Source: Polyangium spumosum (GTDB lineage Bacteria > Myxococcota_A > Polyangia > Polyangiales > Polyangiaceae). From it: DNA of 64,000 nucleotides. This document shows positions 51,683-62,038 of this stretch, one piece after another (the stretch's first letter is position 1; every line of letters begins with the position of its first letter). Position numbers and translations under genes: made by a program. The stretch is from assembly GCF_009649845.1 (NCBI RefSeq), contig NZ_WJIE01000018.1, forward strand, positions 62,001 to 126,000. Direction: 5' to 3'. The notes below the pieces were generated by a model that made no database searches, was not told the origin of the DNA, and was given only the letters and a program-made list of their open reading frames with translations.

Positions 51683-53767
51683 TCACCCCCGCGGCAACGT
51701 CACCGTGAACGTCGACCCTTCTCCCGGCGCGCTCACCACCACGATCGTGCCGCCGAACGCCTCCACGATCCGGCGCGCGATCCACAACCCGAGCCCGAAG
51801 CCGCCGAAATGGCGGACCGACACCGCCCGCTCGAAGCGCTGGAAGATCCGCTCCTGATCCTCGGCGGGGATCCCGATGCCCCGGTCCCGCACCCAGAACC
51901 TCGCCTGCGCCCCGTCCCCACGGACGCAGACGTCGATCGGCTTGCCCGCGCCGTATTTGATCGCGTTCGACAGCAGGTTCATGAGCACCTGCTCGAGCCG
52001 CGAGCGATCCCATCGACCCACGACGCTCGCCTCGAGGTCGAGCCGCACCTCGCAGCCCGCGCGTGTCGCCGTCTCCTGCATACGCTCGAGCAGGTCCTCC
52101 ACCACCGCGGAGAGATCGAGCTCCTCGATCCGTAGCTCCAGACGGCCCTGGGTGATGCGGGAGACGTCGAGCAGCTCGTCGACGAGCGTGTTCAGGCGCC
52201 TCGTCTGCCGCAGGGCCACGTCGAGGGAGGGCGCGATCTTATCTGCGAGATCGGGGGCCTTCCGCAGGCTCCGGGCGAGGCCCTGGAGCTTGAGCGAGAG
52301 CGAGGTGAGCGGCGTCTTCAGCTCGTGCGAGGCGATGGAAAGGAACTCGTCGCGGGCGCGGATCGACTCCTCCGCCTCACGATAAAGCGCCGCGTGTTGC
52401 TCCTCGATGTGCTTGCGCCGGGTGATGTCGCGAAAGATGATGAGCAGCGCGTGTTTCCTCCCCGCCGGCACGCGGGCCAGCACGATCTCCACCTCGAGCA
52501 GGCTGCCGTCCACGCGCACGACCCTCCCCTCGACCGGGCCCACGCTGCCGTGCTCCAGCGCGTCGCGGAGCCTCTGGCGCGCGATCTCCTCCCGCCCGGG
52601 GGGGATGAAATCGAAGGTGGGCCTGCCGATGAGCGCGGACGTGCTCTCCAAGCCGAGCAGGCGCGACGCCGCGGCGTTCGCGTACACCACGCGGAAGACG
52701 CCGTCTTCGGCGGGCTGCTGGAGGAGGGTCGCGTCCGGCGAGACCTCGACGAGCACACGATAACGCTCCTCGGACTCCGTGAGGTCGGCGGTCCGCTCCG
52801 CGACGCGTCGATCGAGCTCGTCGCGGGACCGCGCGAGGGCCGCCTCGGCCTGGCGACGCTCGGCGATGACCGACGCGAGGACCAGCGTGGTCAGCGCCAT
52901 GCTGCCGACGAACACCTGCACGAAGAGGAGCGTGGTCTGGGTCGTGGAATTCGTGAATGGCGTCGCGCCTTGCGCCGCCCCCAAGGTCACGACGAGCGAG
53001 ACGCTGAACACGGAGAGGGCCGCGCCGAAATGCCCGAGGCGCACGCCGGCCCAGACGAGGAACGGGGTGATGAGGTGACCGAGCGGATAGGACGGGCCGT
53101 GGGCCGGGAGCCTTCCGGAGAGCAGGAGAAGCTGAAAGCCCTGCAAGGCGAGCTGGTGGAGCACGAGCTCCACGCCGCGGCCTCGAAAGACCCACTGGCG
53201 AGGCCGCGCGGCCGCGAGGAGGAGCGGCGTCAACACCAGGATGCCCACGGCGTCGCCGAGCCACCACGTGAGCCAGCTCGAGCCGAAGCCGTCCCACGAG
53301 AGCCTGGAGCCGGCGATCAGGCTCGTGGTGCCGAACGTGGCGCTCGTGAGCGAGCAAGCGAAGGCGGAGAGGGCCGTGAAGCGGGCGACGTCGAGGACCC
53401 GGCCGAGCGGCGCCCCGGCCTCTCGGTCCCACGGCGGGAACAGGCGCGCGGCGGCGAGGGCTTCGAGCGTGGCGCCGGCGCCGATGGGGGTCGCCACGAG
53501 CAACGACGTGACGGCGCGGGCGGGGGTGGTCGCGTCGAAGAGGAACGGGGCGTTCGTCACGAACGAGCCGAGCCAGACGCCCGGCCAGAGGCGCCGCCCC
53601 CCGAGCAGGAGCGCCGCGAGCGCGATGCCCGAGGCCGGGAAGAAGGCCGTCGCGAACCCTGGCGGAATGGCGAGGCTGAGCCCCAAAGAGGCGCTGAGCG
53701 CGTACACGACGGCCAGCAAGAGAACCCCGATGGGTCGTGGGAGGCTCCTCGACCGTGGCTCGTGCAT
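51683..53767 (-). CDS. MASE1-PAS histidine kinase
   Basis: 694 residues from ATG 53767 (GGGGG upstream); ATG 53812 would add 15 residues. MASE1 sensor domain with about 8 membrane segments (about 10-310; PPGFATAFFPASGIALAALL typical, quoted as ATAFFPASGIALAAL), coiled coil, PAS (about 345-465, SEERYRVLVEVSPDAT), HisKA with IASHELKTPLTSL (His 481) and HATPase_c with NLLSNAIKYG and GFGLGLWI. It is an integral-membrane sensor kinase without a partner regulator nearby. It begins 62 bp after gltD on the same strand. Confidence 0.92.
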   Translation of the reverse strand: MHEPRSRSLPRPIGVLLLAVVYALSASLGLSLAIPPGFATAFFPASGIALAALLLGGRRLWPGVWLGSFVTNAPFLFDATTPARAVTSLLVATPIGAGATLEALAAARLFPPWDREAGAPLGRVLDVARFTALSAFACSLTSATFGTTSLIAGSRLSWDGFGSSWLTWWLGDAVGILVLTPLLLAAARPRQWVFRGRGVELVLHQLALQGFQLLLLSGRLPAHGPSYPLGHLITPFLVWAGVRLGHFGAALSVFSVSLVVTLGAAQGATPFTNSTTQTTLLFVQVFVGSMALTTLVLASVIAERRQAEAALARSRDELDRRVAERTADLTESEERYRVLVEVSPDATLLQQPAEDGVFRVVYANAAASRLLGLESTSALIGRPTFDFIPPGREEIARQRLRDALEHGSVGPVEGRVVRVDGSLLEVEIVLARVPAGRKHALLIIFRDITRRKHIEEQHAALYREAEESIRARDEFLSIASHELKTPLTSLSLKLQGLARSLRKAPDLADKIAPSLDVALRQTRRLNTLVDELLDVSRITQGRLELRIEELDLSAVVEDLLERMQETATRAGCEVRLDLEASVVGRWDRSRLEQVLMNLLSNAIKYGAGKPIDVCVRGDGAQARFWVRDRGIGIPAEDQERIFQRFERAVSVRHFGGFGLGLWIARRIVEAFGGTIVVVSAPGEGSTFTVTLPRG

Positions 53768-53829
53768 GATCCCCCAGGGCACACTCGTGCGGGGCGCGGC
53801 CCCAGGACGCATGAACGGTGCCTCGACCG

Positions 53830-55260
53830 TCAGCGATCGGGCGAGCTTCGCAAAAACCCATTCACCGCCCGCGCCGCGTCCCGCCCCTCGCGGATCGCCC
53901 ACACGACGAGGGATTGACCACGACGCATGTCCCCGGCGGCGAACACCTTCGGGTTCGAGGTGCGGTGCGCGCGCGTGTCGGCCTTGACGTTGCCACGCGC
54001 GTCGAGCTCCACGCCGAGCTCTTCCAGCATCCCCGCGCGGACCGGGTGCAAGTACCCGAGCGCGAGCAGCACGAGATCCGCTGGGACGTCGAATGCGGAT
54101 CCCGGGATCTCCTCCGCCCGGAGCGCGCCGCTCGGGCCCTCGTTCCAGGCGAGCCGCACGGCGTGGAGGACCTCGACCCGGCCGTCCTTGCCGGAGAAGC
54201 CCTTCGTCGCGATGGCAAAATCGCGTGTACAACCCTCCGCGTGGGAGCTCGACGTGCGGAGCTTCATCGGCCAGTACGGCCACGTGAGGCTCTTGTTTTC
54301 CTGCTGCGGCGGCTCGGGCAAGAGCTCGAAGTTCGTGACGGATCGCGCGCCCTGTCGCACCGCGGTGCCGATACAATCCGACCCGGTGTCGCCGCCGCCG
54401 AGCACCACCACGTCCTTGCCCGTCGCGAGGATCTGCCCCGGGACACGGTCGCCCGCGAGCACCTTGTTCTGCTGCGTCAGGTACTCCATCGCGTAATGGA
54501 TCCCGCCGAGATCCCGCCCCGGCACGTCGAGCGCCCGCGGCGCCTCCGAGCCACCCGCGAGCACGACCGCGTCGAATCCATCGAGCAGCTCCTTCGCCGG
54601 AATCGTCACGCCGACGTGCACGCCCGTCCGGAACACCACGCCTTCGGCCTGCATCTGCTCGATGCGGCGATCGACGTGCCGCTTCTCCAGCTTGAAATCG
54701 GGGATCCCGTACCGGAGCAATCCGCCCGGCCGATCGTGCTTCTCGAAGACGGTGACCTCGTGCCCTGACCGCGCGAGCTCCTGCGCGCAGGCGAGCCCCG
54801 CCGGACCCGAGCCCACCACGGCGACATGCTTGCCCGTCTTCTTGCTCGCGGGCTTCGGGACGATCCAGCCCTCTTGCCAGCCGCGGTCGGCGATCGATTG
54901 CTCGATCGTCTTGATGGTGACCGGCTGATCGTTGATGTTCAGCGTGCAGGCCGCCTCGCACGGCGCCGGGCAGACGCGCCCCGTGAACTCGGGGAAATTG
55001 TTCGTCGATTGCAGGACCTCGAGCGCCTGGCGCCACTTGCCGCGATAGACGAGGTCATTCCAGTCGGGGATGACGTTGTTCACGGGGCAGCCGTCGTGGC
55101 AAAACGGGATGCCACAATCCATGCAACGCGCGCCCTGCCGGCTCACCTCGGCGGGCGCCATCGGCAGGACGAGCTCCTCGTATCGCTTGATCCGCGCGGG
55201 GACCGGCACGAGCTCCGGCTCCTTGCGCGGGATCTCCAGAAAGCCCTTCACCTTACCCAT
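53830..55260 (-). CDS. gltD: Glutamate synthase small subunit
   Basis: 476 residues. N-terminal iron-sulfur region [15 protein letters not shown] (45-60) and [14 protein letters not shown] site [19 protein letters not shown] (about 147-165), NADPH site [17 protein letters not shown], and C-terminal [16 protein letters not shown]. It feeds electrons from NADPH to the large subunit for glutamate synthesis from glutamine and 2-oxoglutarate. It overlaps the large-subunit gene by 8 nt, ensuring coupled translation. Length is normal. Confidence 0.97.
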   Translation of the reverse strand: MGKVKGFLEIPRKEPELVPVPARIKRYEELVLPMAPAEVSRQGARCMDCGIPFCHDGCPVNNVIPDWNDLVYRGKWRQALEVLQSTNNFPEFTGRVCPAPCEAACTLNINDQPVTIKTIEQSIADRGWQEGWIVPKPASKKTGKHVAVVGSGPAGLACAQELARSGHEVTVFEKHDRPGGLLRYGIPDFKLEKRHVDRRIEQMQAEGVVFRTGVHVGVTIPAKELLDGFDAVVLAGGSEAPRALDVPGRDLGGIHYAMEYLTQQNKVLAGDRVPGQILATGKDVVVLGGGDTGSDCIGTAVRQGARSVTNFELLPEPPQQENKSLTWPYWPMKLRTSSSHAEGCTRDFAIATKGFSGKDGRVEVLHAVRLAWNEGPSGALRAEEIPGSAFDVPADLVLLALGYLHPVRAGMLEELGVELDARGNVKADTRAHRTSNPKVFAAGDMRRGQSLVVWAIREGRDAARAVNGFLRSSPDR

Positions 55261-58200
55261 GGGTCACGACCTCCGTCACCACCTCGGCAGGGGGCTCCGC
55301 CGCGCGGGCCTCCTCGGCCCTCTGCTCGGCGAGCGCGCGGCGGTATTCGTGCGGCATCACCTTGACGAAATGCGCTCGGTAGGAGGGGAAATCGTCCAGG
55401 ATCGCCCGCGCCCGCGCGCTGCCCGTGTAAAAAAAATGTCTCTCGAGCAGGCCCTTCAAGAGCTGCGCGTCCTCCTCGACCTGCTCGAGGGCCACCATCG
55501 AGAGGTTGCACCGGAGCCGGAAGTCGCCGGTCATGTCGAGCACGTAGGCCACGCCGCCGCTCATGCCCGCGGCGAAGTTGCGCCCGGTCTTGCCCAGCAC
55601 GACGACCGCGCCGCCGGTCATGTATTCGCAGCCGTGATCGCCGATGCCCTCGACGACCGCGGTCGCGCCGGAGTTGCGCACGGCGAAGCGCTCGCCCGCG
55701 ACGCCGCGGAAGAAGACCTCGCCCGAGATCGCGCCGTAGAGCACGGTATTGCCGACGATGATGTTCTCCTCCGGCACGATGGGGCAATCCCGCGGCGGGT
55801 ACGCGATGATGCGCCCGCCGGAGAGGCCTTTGCCGACGTAATCGTTGGCCTGGCCCTCGAGCTCGAGCGTGATGCCCTTCGCGAGGAACGCGCCGAAGCT
55901 GCCGCCGGCCGTGCCACGCGTGCGGATCCTTATCGTGTCGTCCGCGAGCCCGGCGTGCCCGTAGCGCCGCGCGACCTCGCCGGAGAGCATCGCGCCGACG
56001 GCCCGGTGGATGTTGCGGATCGGCACGTCGAACGCGACGGGGACCTGGTTGACGAGCGCCGGGAGCGCCTCGTCGATGAGGCGATGATCGAGGACGTGCT
56101 CGAGGCTGTGATCCTGCCGCTCGGACCAGCGGATCGACACGCCCGGCGGGGCCTCGGGTCGGTAGAACACGCGCGAAAAATCGAGGCCCTTCGCCTTCCA
56201 GTGGGCGATCCCGCGGCGCATGTCGAGCTTGTCGGAGCGGCCGACCATCTCGGCGAAGGTGCGGAAGCCCATCTTCGCCATGTACCGGCGCACCTCCTCG
56301 GCCACGAAGAAGAAATAATTGACCACGTGCTCGGGCTGCCCGGCGAAGCGCTTCACGAGCTCGGGATCCTGCGTGGCGATGCCGACGGGGCAGGTATTCA
56401 GGTGGCATTTGCGCATCATGATGCAGCCCTCCACCACGAGCGGCGCCGTCGCGAAGCCCATCTCGTCGGCGCCGAGCAAGGCCGCGATCACCACGTCCCT
56501 GCCCGTCTTCATCTGCCCGTCGGCCTGCACGGCGATGCGGCCGCGGAGGCGGTTCAAGACGAGCGTCTGCTGCGTCTCGGCGAGCCCGAGCTCCCAGGGC
56601 CCGCCCGCGTGTTTGATCGACGAGAGCGGCGAGGCGCCCGTGCCGCCGTCGTGCCCCGAGATGGTGACGTGATCGGCGTGCGCCTTGGCCACGCCCGCGG
56701 CCACCGTGCCCACGCCGATCTCGCTGACGAGCTTCACGCTGATGCGCGCCTTGGGGTTCACGTTCTTGAGGTCGTGAATGAGCTGCGCGAGGTCCTCGAT
56801 CGAATAGATGTCGTGGTGCGGAGGCGGCGAGATCAGGCCGACGCCGGGCACGGAGTGCCGGATCTTGGCGATGTATTTCGAGACCTTGTGCCCCGGGAGC
56901 TGGCCGCCCTCGCCGGGTTTGGCGCCCTGGGCCATCTTGATCTGGATGTCGTCGGCATTGACGAGGTACTCCGTCGTGACCCCGAAGCGCCCCGCGGCCA
57001 CCTGCTTGATCGCCGAGCGCATCGAGTCGCCGTTCGGCAGCGGCACGTAGCGGGCCGGATCCTCGCCGCCTTCGCCCGTGTTCGACTTGCCGCCGATCCG
57101 GTTCATCGCGATCGCCAGCGTCGTGTGCGCCTCCCGGGAGATCGAGCCGAGCGACATCGCGCCCGTGGAGAAACGTTTCACGATCTCCGAGGCCGGCTCC
57201 ACCTCGTCGAGCGGGATCGGTCGCTCCGATTCCTTGATCTCGAAGAGCCCGCGCAGCGTCATCAGCCGCTCGCTCTGATCGTTGATGAGCCGCGCGTACG
57301 CCTCGTACGTCGCGGCGTTGCCCGACCGCGTCGCGTGCTGGAGCTTTCCGATGGCGTCCGGCGTCCACATGTGGGCCTCGCCGCGGGCGCGATAGGCATA
57401 ATCGCCGCCGGCGTCGAGCGTGTCTCCACCGTTCGTGGTATCGCCGAACGCGAGCCGGTGCAGGCGCACGGTCTCCTCGGCGATCTCCTGCAATCCGACA
57501 CCCTCGATCACGGTCGCCGTCCCCGTGAAGTATCGGTCCACGAAGGCCGAGGCGAGCCCGACGGCCTCGAAGATCTGGGCGCCGCAATACGACTGGTAGG
57601 TCGAGATGCCCATCTTGGACATGACCTTGAGCAGCCCCTTCGCGATCGCCTTGATGTACCGCGCGCACGCCTCCTCGGCCGTCATCCCCGGCGGCAGGAG
57701 GTCCCCGAGCGTCGCCAGCGTCGCGAACGCGAGGTTCGGGTGGATCGCCTCCGCGCCGTAGCCCGCGAGCAGCGCGAAATGGTGCACCTCGCGCGCCGAG
57801 CCCGTCTCGACCACGAGCCCCGTCCGCGTCCGCAGGCCCGCCCGCACGAGGTGCTGGTGCACGTCGCTCACCGCGAGCAGCGCCGGGATCGCGATGTGAT
57901 CCGGGCCGATGTCCCGGTCCGACAGGATCAGGATGTTCACGTTGCCGCCGCGCACCACGTCCTCGGCGTCGGCGCAGAGCTTGGAGAGCGCGGCCTCCAT
58001 CCCGTCGGCGCCCCATTCCGAGGGATAACAGATCGAGAGGACCACCGACCGAAAATGCCCTTTCGTGAGCTCCTCGGCGCGGTGGAGCTTCTCCATGTCC
58101 TCGAACGTGAGAATGGGCAGGTGGACCTCGAGCCGCATGTTCGGCCCGCTCTCGTCGAGGGCGAGGATGTTCGGCCGCGGGCCGATGAACGAGACCAGGC

Positions 58201-59827
58201 TCATCACCGTCTCCTCGCGGATCGGGTCGATGGGCGGGTTCGTCACCTGCGCGAAGAGCTGCCGGAAATACCCGTAGAGCGGCTTCGGCCGATCGGAGAG
58301 CACCGCGAGGGGCGTGTCGTCGCCCATCGAGCCGATGGCCTCCTCGCCATGCGCGGCCATCGGCGCGAGCAGGAGGCGCAGATCCTCCTGCGTGTACCCG
58401 AAGGCCTGCTGCCGATCGAGAAGCTTGTCGCCGTCGGGCACGGACACGTAGTCCGGCATCGGGATGTTCTCGAGGCGGAGCTGCGTGCGATCGAGCCATT
58501 TCTGGTAAGGCCGGTGCTTCGCGAGCTTCGTTTTGAGCTCCTGATCGTCGATGATGCGCCCCTCGCCGAGGTCGATGAGCAACATCTTCCCCGGCTGCAG
58601 GCGCCATTTCTTGACGATCTTGCGCTCGGGGATGTCGAGCACGCCCGCCTCGGAGGCGAGGATCACGTAGTCGTCGTCGGTGAGCACGTAACGCGCCGGG
58701 CGCAGGCCGTTGCGATCGAGCGTGGCGCCGATCTGCCGGCCGTCGGTGAACGCGATGGCCGCGGGGCCGTCCCAGGGCTCCATGAGCGCCGCGTGGTACT
58801 CGTAGAAGGCGCGGCGACGCTCGTCCATCAGCGGGTTACTGGCCCACGCCTCCGGGATCATCAGCATCATCGCGTGCGCCAGCGAATACCCGCCGAAGTA
58901 GAGCAGCTCGAGGGCGTTGTCGAACGAGGCCGAGTCGGACTGGCCGTCGTAGATGAGCGGCCAGATCTTCTGGAGGCCGTCGCCGAGCAGCTTCGATTCG
59001 ATGTTCTGTTGCCGCGCGCGGATCCAGTTCACGTTGCCGCGTAACGTGTTGATCTCGCCGTTGTGCGCGATGAGCCGAAACGGATGCGCGAGGTCCCACG
59101 AGGGGAACGTGTTCGTCGAGAAGCGCTGGTGCACCATGGCGAGCGCGGACTCGACCGCCTTGTCCTTGAGGTCGACGTAGAACTCGCCGACCTGGTGCGC
59201 GAGCAGCATCCCCTTGTACACGATCGTTCGTGCTGAAAACGACGGCACGTAGAACTGTCCCGCGCGCGAGAGCCGAAGCGCGCGGATGGCGTGGCCCGCG
59301 CGCTTGCGGATGATGTAGAGCTTGCGCTCGAAGGCCTCGACGTCCGGCGTGGAGAGGCCTCGCGCGACGAAGACCTGCCGGATGACGGGCTCGCTCGCCT
59401 TGACGCCTTCGCCGAGGCCGCTGCTGTCGACGGGCACGTCGCGCCAGCCGAGGACCTCCTGGCCTTCGGCGAGGATGGCGCGCGCGACCTCGTGCTCGCA
59501 GGCGGCGCGCGCGCCGGGGTCCTGCGGGAGGAACATCATGCCGACGCCGTACTCGCCGGGCTCCGGGAGCGTGATGCCAGCGAGGGCGCACTCACGTACG
59601 AAGAAGGCGTGGGGGATCTGCAGCAGGATGCCGGCGCCGTCGCCTTGCAAGGGGTCGGCGCCGGTGGCGCCGCGGTGGGTCAGGTTCTTCAGGATTTCGA
59701 GGCCTTGCGCGACGATCGTGTGGCTCTTCTTGTCCTTGATGTGCGCGATGAACCCGAGTCCACACGCGTCATGCTCGTTCCGCGGATCGTACAGGCCCTG
59801 GCGAGGCGGCGGCGCCTTGTGCTTCAC
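55253..59827 (-). CDS. gltB: Glutamate synthase large subunit
   Basis: About 1,524 residues from GTG 59827; a longer frame from ATG 59965 would add 46 residues and overlap the next gene, so it was not used. Class II glutaminase with catalytic Cys 22 in EHDACGLGF after a short propeptide, FMN/synthase domain ([25 protein letters not shown]), iron-sulfur site CHLNTCPVG near 1140, and GXGXG-rich C-terminal beta-helix. Catalyses glutamine + 2-oxoglutarate + NADPH to two glutamate with GltD. The full-length frame shows no interruptions. Confidence 0.97.
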   Translation of the reverse strand: MKHKAPPPRQGLYDPRNEHDACGLGFIAHIKDKKSHTIVAQGLEILKNLTHRGATGADPLQGDGAGILLQIPHAFFVRECALAGITLPEPGEYGVGMMFLPQDPGARAACEHEVARAILAEGQEVLGWRDVPVDSSGLGEGVKASEPVIRQVFVARGLSTPDVEAFERKLYIIRKRAGHAIRALRLSRAGQFYVPSFSARTIVYKGMLLAHQVGEFYVDLKDKAVESALAMVHQRFSTNTFPSWDLAHPFRLIAHNGEINTLRGNVNWIRARQQNIESKLLGDGLQKIWPLIYDGQSDSASFDNALELLYFGGYSLAHAMMLMIPEAWASNPLMDERRRAFYEYHAALMEPWDGPAAIAFTDGRQIGATLDRNGLRPARYVLTDDDYVILASEAGVLDIPERKIVKKWRLQPGKMLLIDLGEGRIIDDQELKTKLAKHRPYQKWLDRTQLRLENIPMPDYVSVPDGDKLLDRQQAFGYTQEDLRLLLAPMAAHGEEAIGSMGDDTPLAVLSDRPKPLYGYFRQLFAQVTNPPIDPIREETVMSLVSFIGPRPNILALDESGPNMRLEVHLPILTFEDMEKLHRAEELTKGHFRSVVLSICYPSEWGADGMEAALSKLCADAEDVVRGGNVNILILSDRDIGPDHIAIPALLAVSDVHQHLVRAGLRTRTGLVVETGSAREVHHFALLAGYGAEAIHPNLAFATLATLGDLLPPGMTAEEACARYIKAIAKGLLKVMSKMGISTYQSYCGAQIFEAVGLASAFVDRYFTGTATVIEGVGLQEIAEETVRLHRLAFGDTTNGGDTLDAGGDYAYRARGEAHMWTPDAIGKLQHATRSGNAATYEAYARLINDQSERLMTLRGLFEIKESERPIPLDEVEPASEIVKRFSTGAMSLGSISREAHTTLAIAMNRIGGKSNTGEGGEDPARYVPLPNGDSMRSAIKQVAAGRFGVTTEYLVNADDIQIKMAQGAKPGEGGQLPGHKVSKYIAKIRHSVPGVGLISPPPHHDIYSIEDLAQLIHDLKNVNPKARISVKLVSEIGVGTVAAGVAKAHADHVTISGHDGGTGASPLSSIKHAGGPWELGLAETQQTLVLNRLRGRIAVQADGQMKTGRDVVIAALLGADEMGFATAPLVVEGCIMMRKCHLNTCPVGIATQDPELVKRFAGQPEHVVNYFFFVAEEVRRYMAKMGFRTFAEMVGRSDKLDMRRGIAHWKAKGLDFSRVFYRPEAPPGVSIRWSERQDHSLEHVLDHRLIDEALPALVNQVPVAFDVPIRNIHRAVGAMLSGEVARRYGHAGLADDTIRIRTRGTAGGSFGAFLAKGITLELEGQANDYVGKGLSGGRIIAYPPRDCPIVPEENIIVGNTVLYGAISGEVFFRGVAGERFAVRNSGATAVVEGIGDHGCEYMTGGAVVVLGKTGRNFAAGMSGGVAYVLDMTGDFRLRCNLSMVALEQVEEDAQLLKGLLERHFFYTGSARARAILDDFPSYRAHFVKVMPHEYRRALAEQRAEEARAAEPPAEVVTEVVTHG

Positions 59828-59961
59828 AACCCACGATCCTACGGCCCTCCGCCGCGGAAGCACAGTCCATCGTGCTGCGATGCAGCAAAATCTTTCCTTC
59901 CCTGGTGCGGCGCGCCACGGGCTTCGACCCGTTGCGCCATCTTCCAGGACGGACGACCCCT

Positions 59962-60750
59962 TCAACCGCCGAGCAGGATCCCCACGCCGGCCGTCGCGCC
60001 GAGCCGGACGGAGAATTCATTTTGTGCTTCGCCGGAGATGGGGTTGAAGCCGGATCCGGCCCTGCGTGTCGCGCTGATCACGAGCTCGGGCGCGGCGCGG
60101 AGGTAGACGTAGCGGTGGAGCCGCGCGACGAGGCCGAGCTCGGCGATGCCGCGGAAGTTTTGGTTGCTCCAATCGACGCTGCGTCCAGGGGCGGTGCTCT
60201 CGAAGTTGGTGTAGCCGCCGGAGTAGCCGAGCGTGAGGCGCGGCCAGAGCGCGAACGACGTGCCGAGCGGGATCACGTACCCGACGCGGGGCGCGATGGC
60301 GAAGCCGTAGCCGCTGCCCTTCGAGCGCTGCACCTGTCCATTGAAGTCGAGCTGCTCCCCCTCGCCGGTCCCGTAGGAGGCGGCGAGCGTGGCGCCGACG
60401 GAGAAATGGCCGCGTACGAAGACGTCGAGCGAGGGCGAGATCCACATCGTGTCGGTGGTGCCCTTGTGGCCGCCCGGCTGCCCAGGGTTGCGGAGCGTGG
60501 TGGACGAGGAATACCCGAGGATGCCGCTGTAACCCACCCCGAGGCTGCCCGCGCCCATGCCCACGGGCAACACGAGGGGATACCCGAAGCGGCTGCCGCC
60601 GACGCTGAGCGCGACGATGTCGTCGAAGGCGACCTGACCACGTCCTCCGAAAGGCTTCGCGGGCTCCTCGGCGCGCGCGGCGGAGGTCCCGAGAAGCGCG
60701 GCGAGCGCGGGGAGGAAAGACAGGACGAACAGGGCACGAGGTGCGGGCAT
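59962..60750 (-). CDS. Outer-membrane beta-barrel protein, unknown function
   Basis: 262 residues; AAAGGAG lies 6 nt before the ATG. Signal peptide ending GTSAARAEE. The rest alternates hydrophobic and polar residues in about 8-10 strands with aromatic girdles ([35 protein letters not shown]) and ends in a Gly/Leu terminal strand, as in small porin-like barrels. No known family was assigned. It is upstream of gltB on the same strand with a 134 bp gap, in which I see no clear feature. Confidence 0.82.
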   Translation of the reverse strand: MPAPRALFVLSFLPALAALLGTSAARAEEPAKPFGGRGQVAFDDIVALSVGGSRFGYPLVLPVGMGAGSLGVGYSGILGYSSSTTLRNPGQPGGHKGTTDTMWISPSLDVFVRGHFSVGATLAASYGTGEGEQLDFNGQVQRSKGSGYGFAIAPRVGYVIPLGTSFALWPRLTLGYSGGYTNFESTAPGRSVDWSNQNFRGIAELGLVARLHRYVYLRAAPELVISATRRAGSGFNPISGEAQNEFSVRLGATAGVGILLGG

Positions 60751-60974
60751 GGAAGCTCCTTTGGGTGCGAGGGCCCGAGCGGGCCTCGCGGGGAAAACAC
60801 GGGCGGAGGAGCGGCGTTCCTGTCGTGAAATTGCTCGTCAAAATGTCGGAAAACGTGGCCCCGTTTGCCTTTTGATCACGGGGCCGGCCGGCAGGGCGTG
60901 TCGGAGCGGCGAGACGTGTCTTCCGGTCCCGGGCAAACCATGCCAGCATGCGCGTCGAGGAGGAGAAGGATTTG

Positions 60975-61937
60975 ATGAGCTCGAAGAGACGCGTCCTTGC
61001 CGTCGTCGGCGCCACGGGCGCGCAGGGCGGGAGCCTGGTCCGCGCCATCGCCGCCCATCCGAGCGGCGGTTTTCAGGCGCGCGCCATCACCCGGAACGTC
61101 GACGCGCCCGCCGCGAAGGAGCTGCGCGCGCTCGGCGCGGAGGTCGTCTTCGGCGACGTCGACGATCCGGAGAGCATCCGCCGCGCGTTCGAGGGCGCGT
61201 ACGGCGCGTTCTGCGTCACGTTTTTCTGGCAACACGGCTCTCCCGAACGCGAGACCGAGCAGGCGCGCGTGATGGCCACGGCGGCGCGAGATACGCGCCT
61301 CGAGCACGTGATCTGGTCGACGCTCGAGGACACGCGCAAGTGGATGCCGCTCTCGGACGAGCGTATGCCGACGTTGCACGGGAAATACAAGGTCCCGCAT
61401 TTCGACGCGAAGGGCGAGGCCGACGCGATCTTCACGTCCCTCGGCGTCCCCACGACGTTCCTCCTCACGTCGTTTTACTGGGAAAACTTCAAGCACCCCG
61501 GCATGGGCCTGCTGCGTGATCACGAGGGGCGCCTGGTCCTCGGCCTGCCCATCGGCACGGCCAAGCTGCCGGGGGTCGCGACGGAGGACATCGGCCGCAC
61601 GGCGTACGGCATCCTCGAGCGCGGCGCGGAGATGATCGGTCAGCGTACTGGCGTCGCGGGCGAGCACCTCGGCGGCAGCGAGATGGCGGCCGCGTTCTCG
61701 GCGATCGCGGGGGAGGACGTGGAGTACCGGGCCATCGAGCCGGAGGTCTACAGGCGCCTCCCCTTCCCCGGCGCCGACGATCTCGGGAACATGTTCCAGT
61801 TCAAGCGTGATTTCGAGGCCGATTTCCGCGGCGCCCGGGACGTCGCGCGCGCCCGCGCCCTGAACCCGAACCTCCGCTCGTTCGCGGGCTGGCTCGCGGA
61901 GAACCAGGGCCGCATCGCCATTCCGCCGCGCGGCTGA
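60975..61937 (+). CDS. NmrA-family NAD(P)-binding protein
   Basis: 320 residues from ATG 60975 (AAGGA 5-9 nt upstream; ATG 60948 adds 9 residues). Rossmann motif VLAVVGATGAQGGSLVRAI (6-24), then GFQARAITRN, VVFGDVDDPES and the EHVIWSTLED strand. NmrA-like atypical SDRs bind NAD(P) but lack the YxxxK catalytic pair, and often act as redox sensors. Here TSFYWENF and the C-terminal part are typical. Single gene, divergent from the barrel gene. Confidence 0.92.
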   Translation: MSSKRRVLAVVGATGAQGGSLVRAIAAHPSGGFQARAITRNVDAPAAKELRALGAEVVFGDVDDPESIRRAFEGAYGAFCVTFFWQHGSPERETEQARVMATAARDTRLEHVIWSTLEDTRKWMPLSDERMPTLHGKYKVPHFDAKGEADAIFTSLGVPTTFLLTSFYWENFKHPGMGLLRDHEGRLVLGLPIGTAKLPGVATEDIGRTAYGILERGAEMIGQRTGVAGEHLGGSEMAAAFSAIAGEDVEYRAIEPEVYRRLPFPGADDLGNMFQFKRDFEADFRGARDVARARALNPNLRSFAGWLAENQGRIAIPPRG

Positions 61938-62038
61938 GGATCCTGCCCGAGCCACGACGCCCAGGGCGAATTCGCATTTCGAGCGCGCTGGCCGTATCGC
62001 CGGGGCGCCACGCGCGCGCATTCGTGATACGCTGATTC

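Noticed and set aside
55070..59044. A 1,324-codon open frame antisense to gltB/gltD
   Set aside because: The opposite strand encodes full-length glutamate synthase. This frame is a shadow with His/Arg/Asp-rich low-complexity composition.
55253..59965. ATG 59965 as the start of gltB
   Set aside because: It would overlap the barrel gene and add 46 residues with no similarity to the glutaminase propeptide. GTG 59827 puts the catalytic Cys after a short propeptide, as expected.
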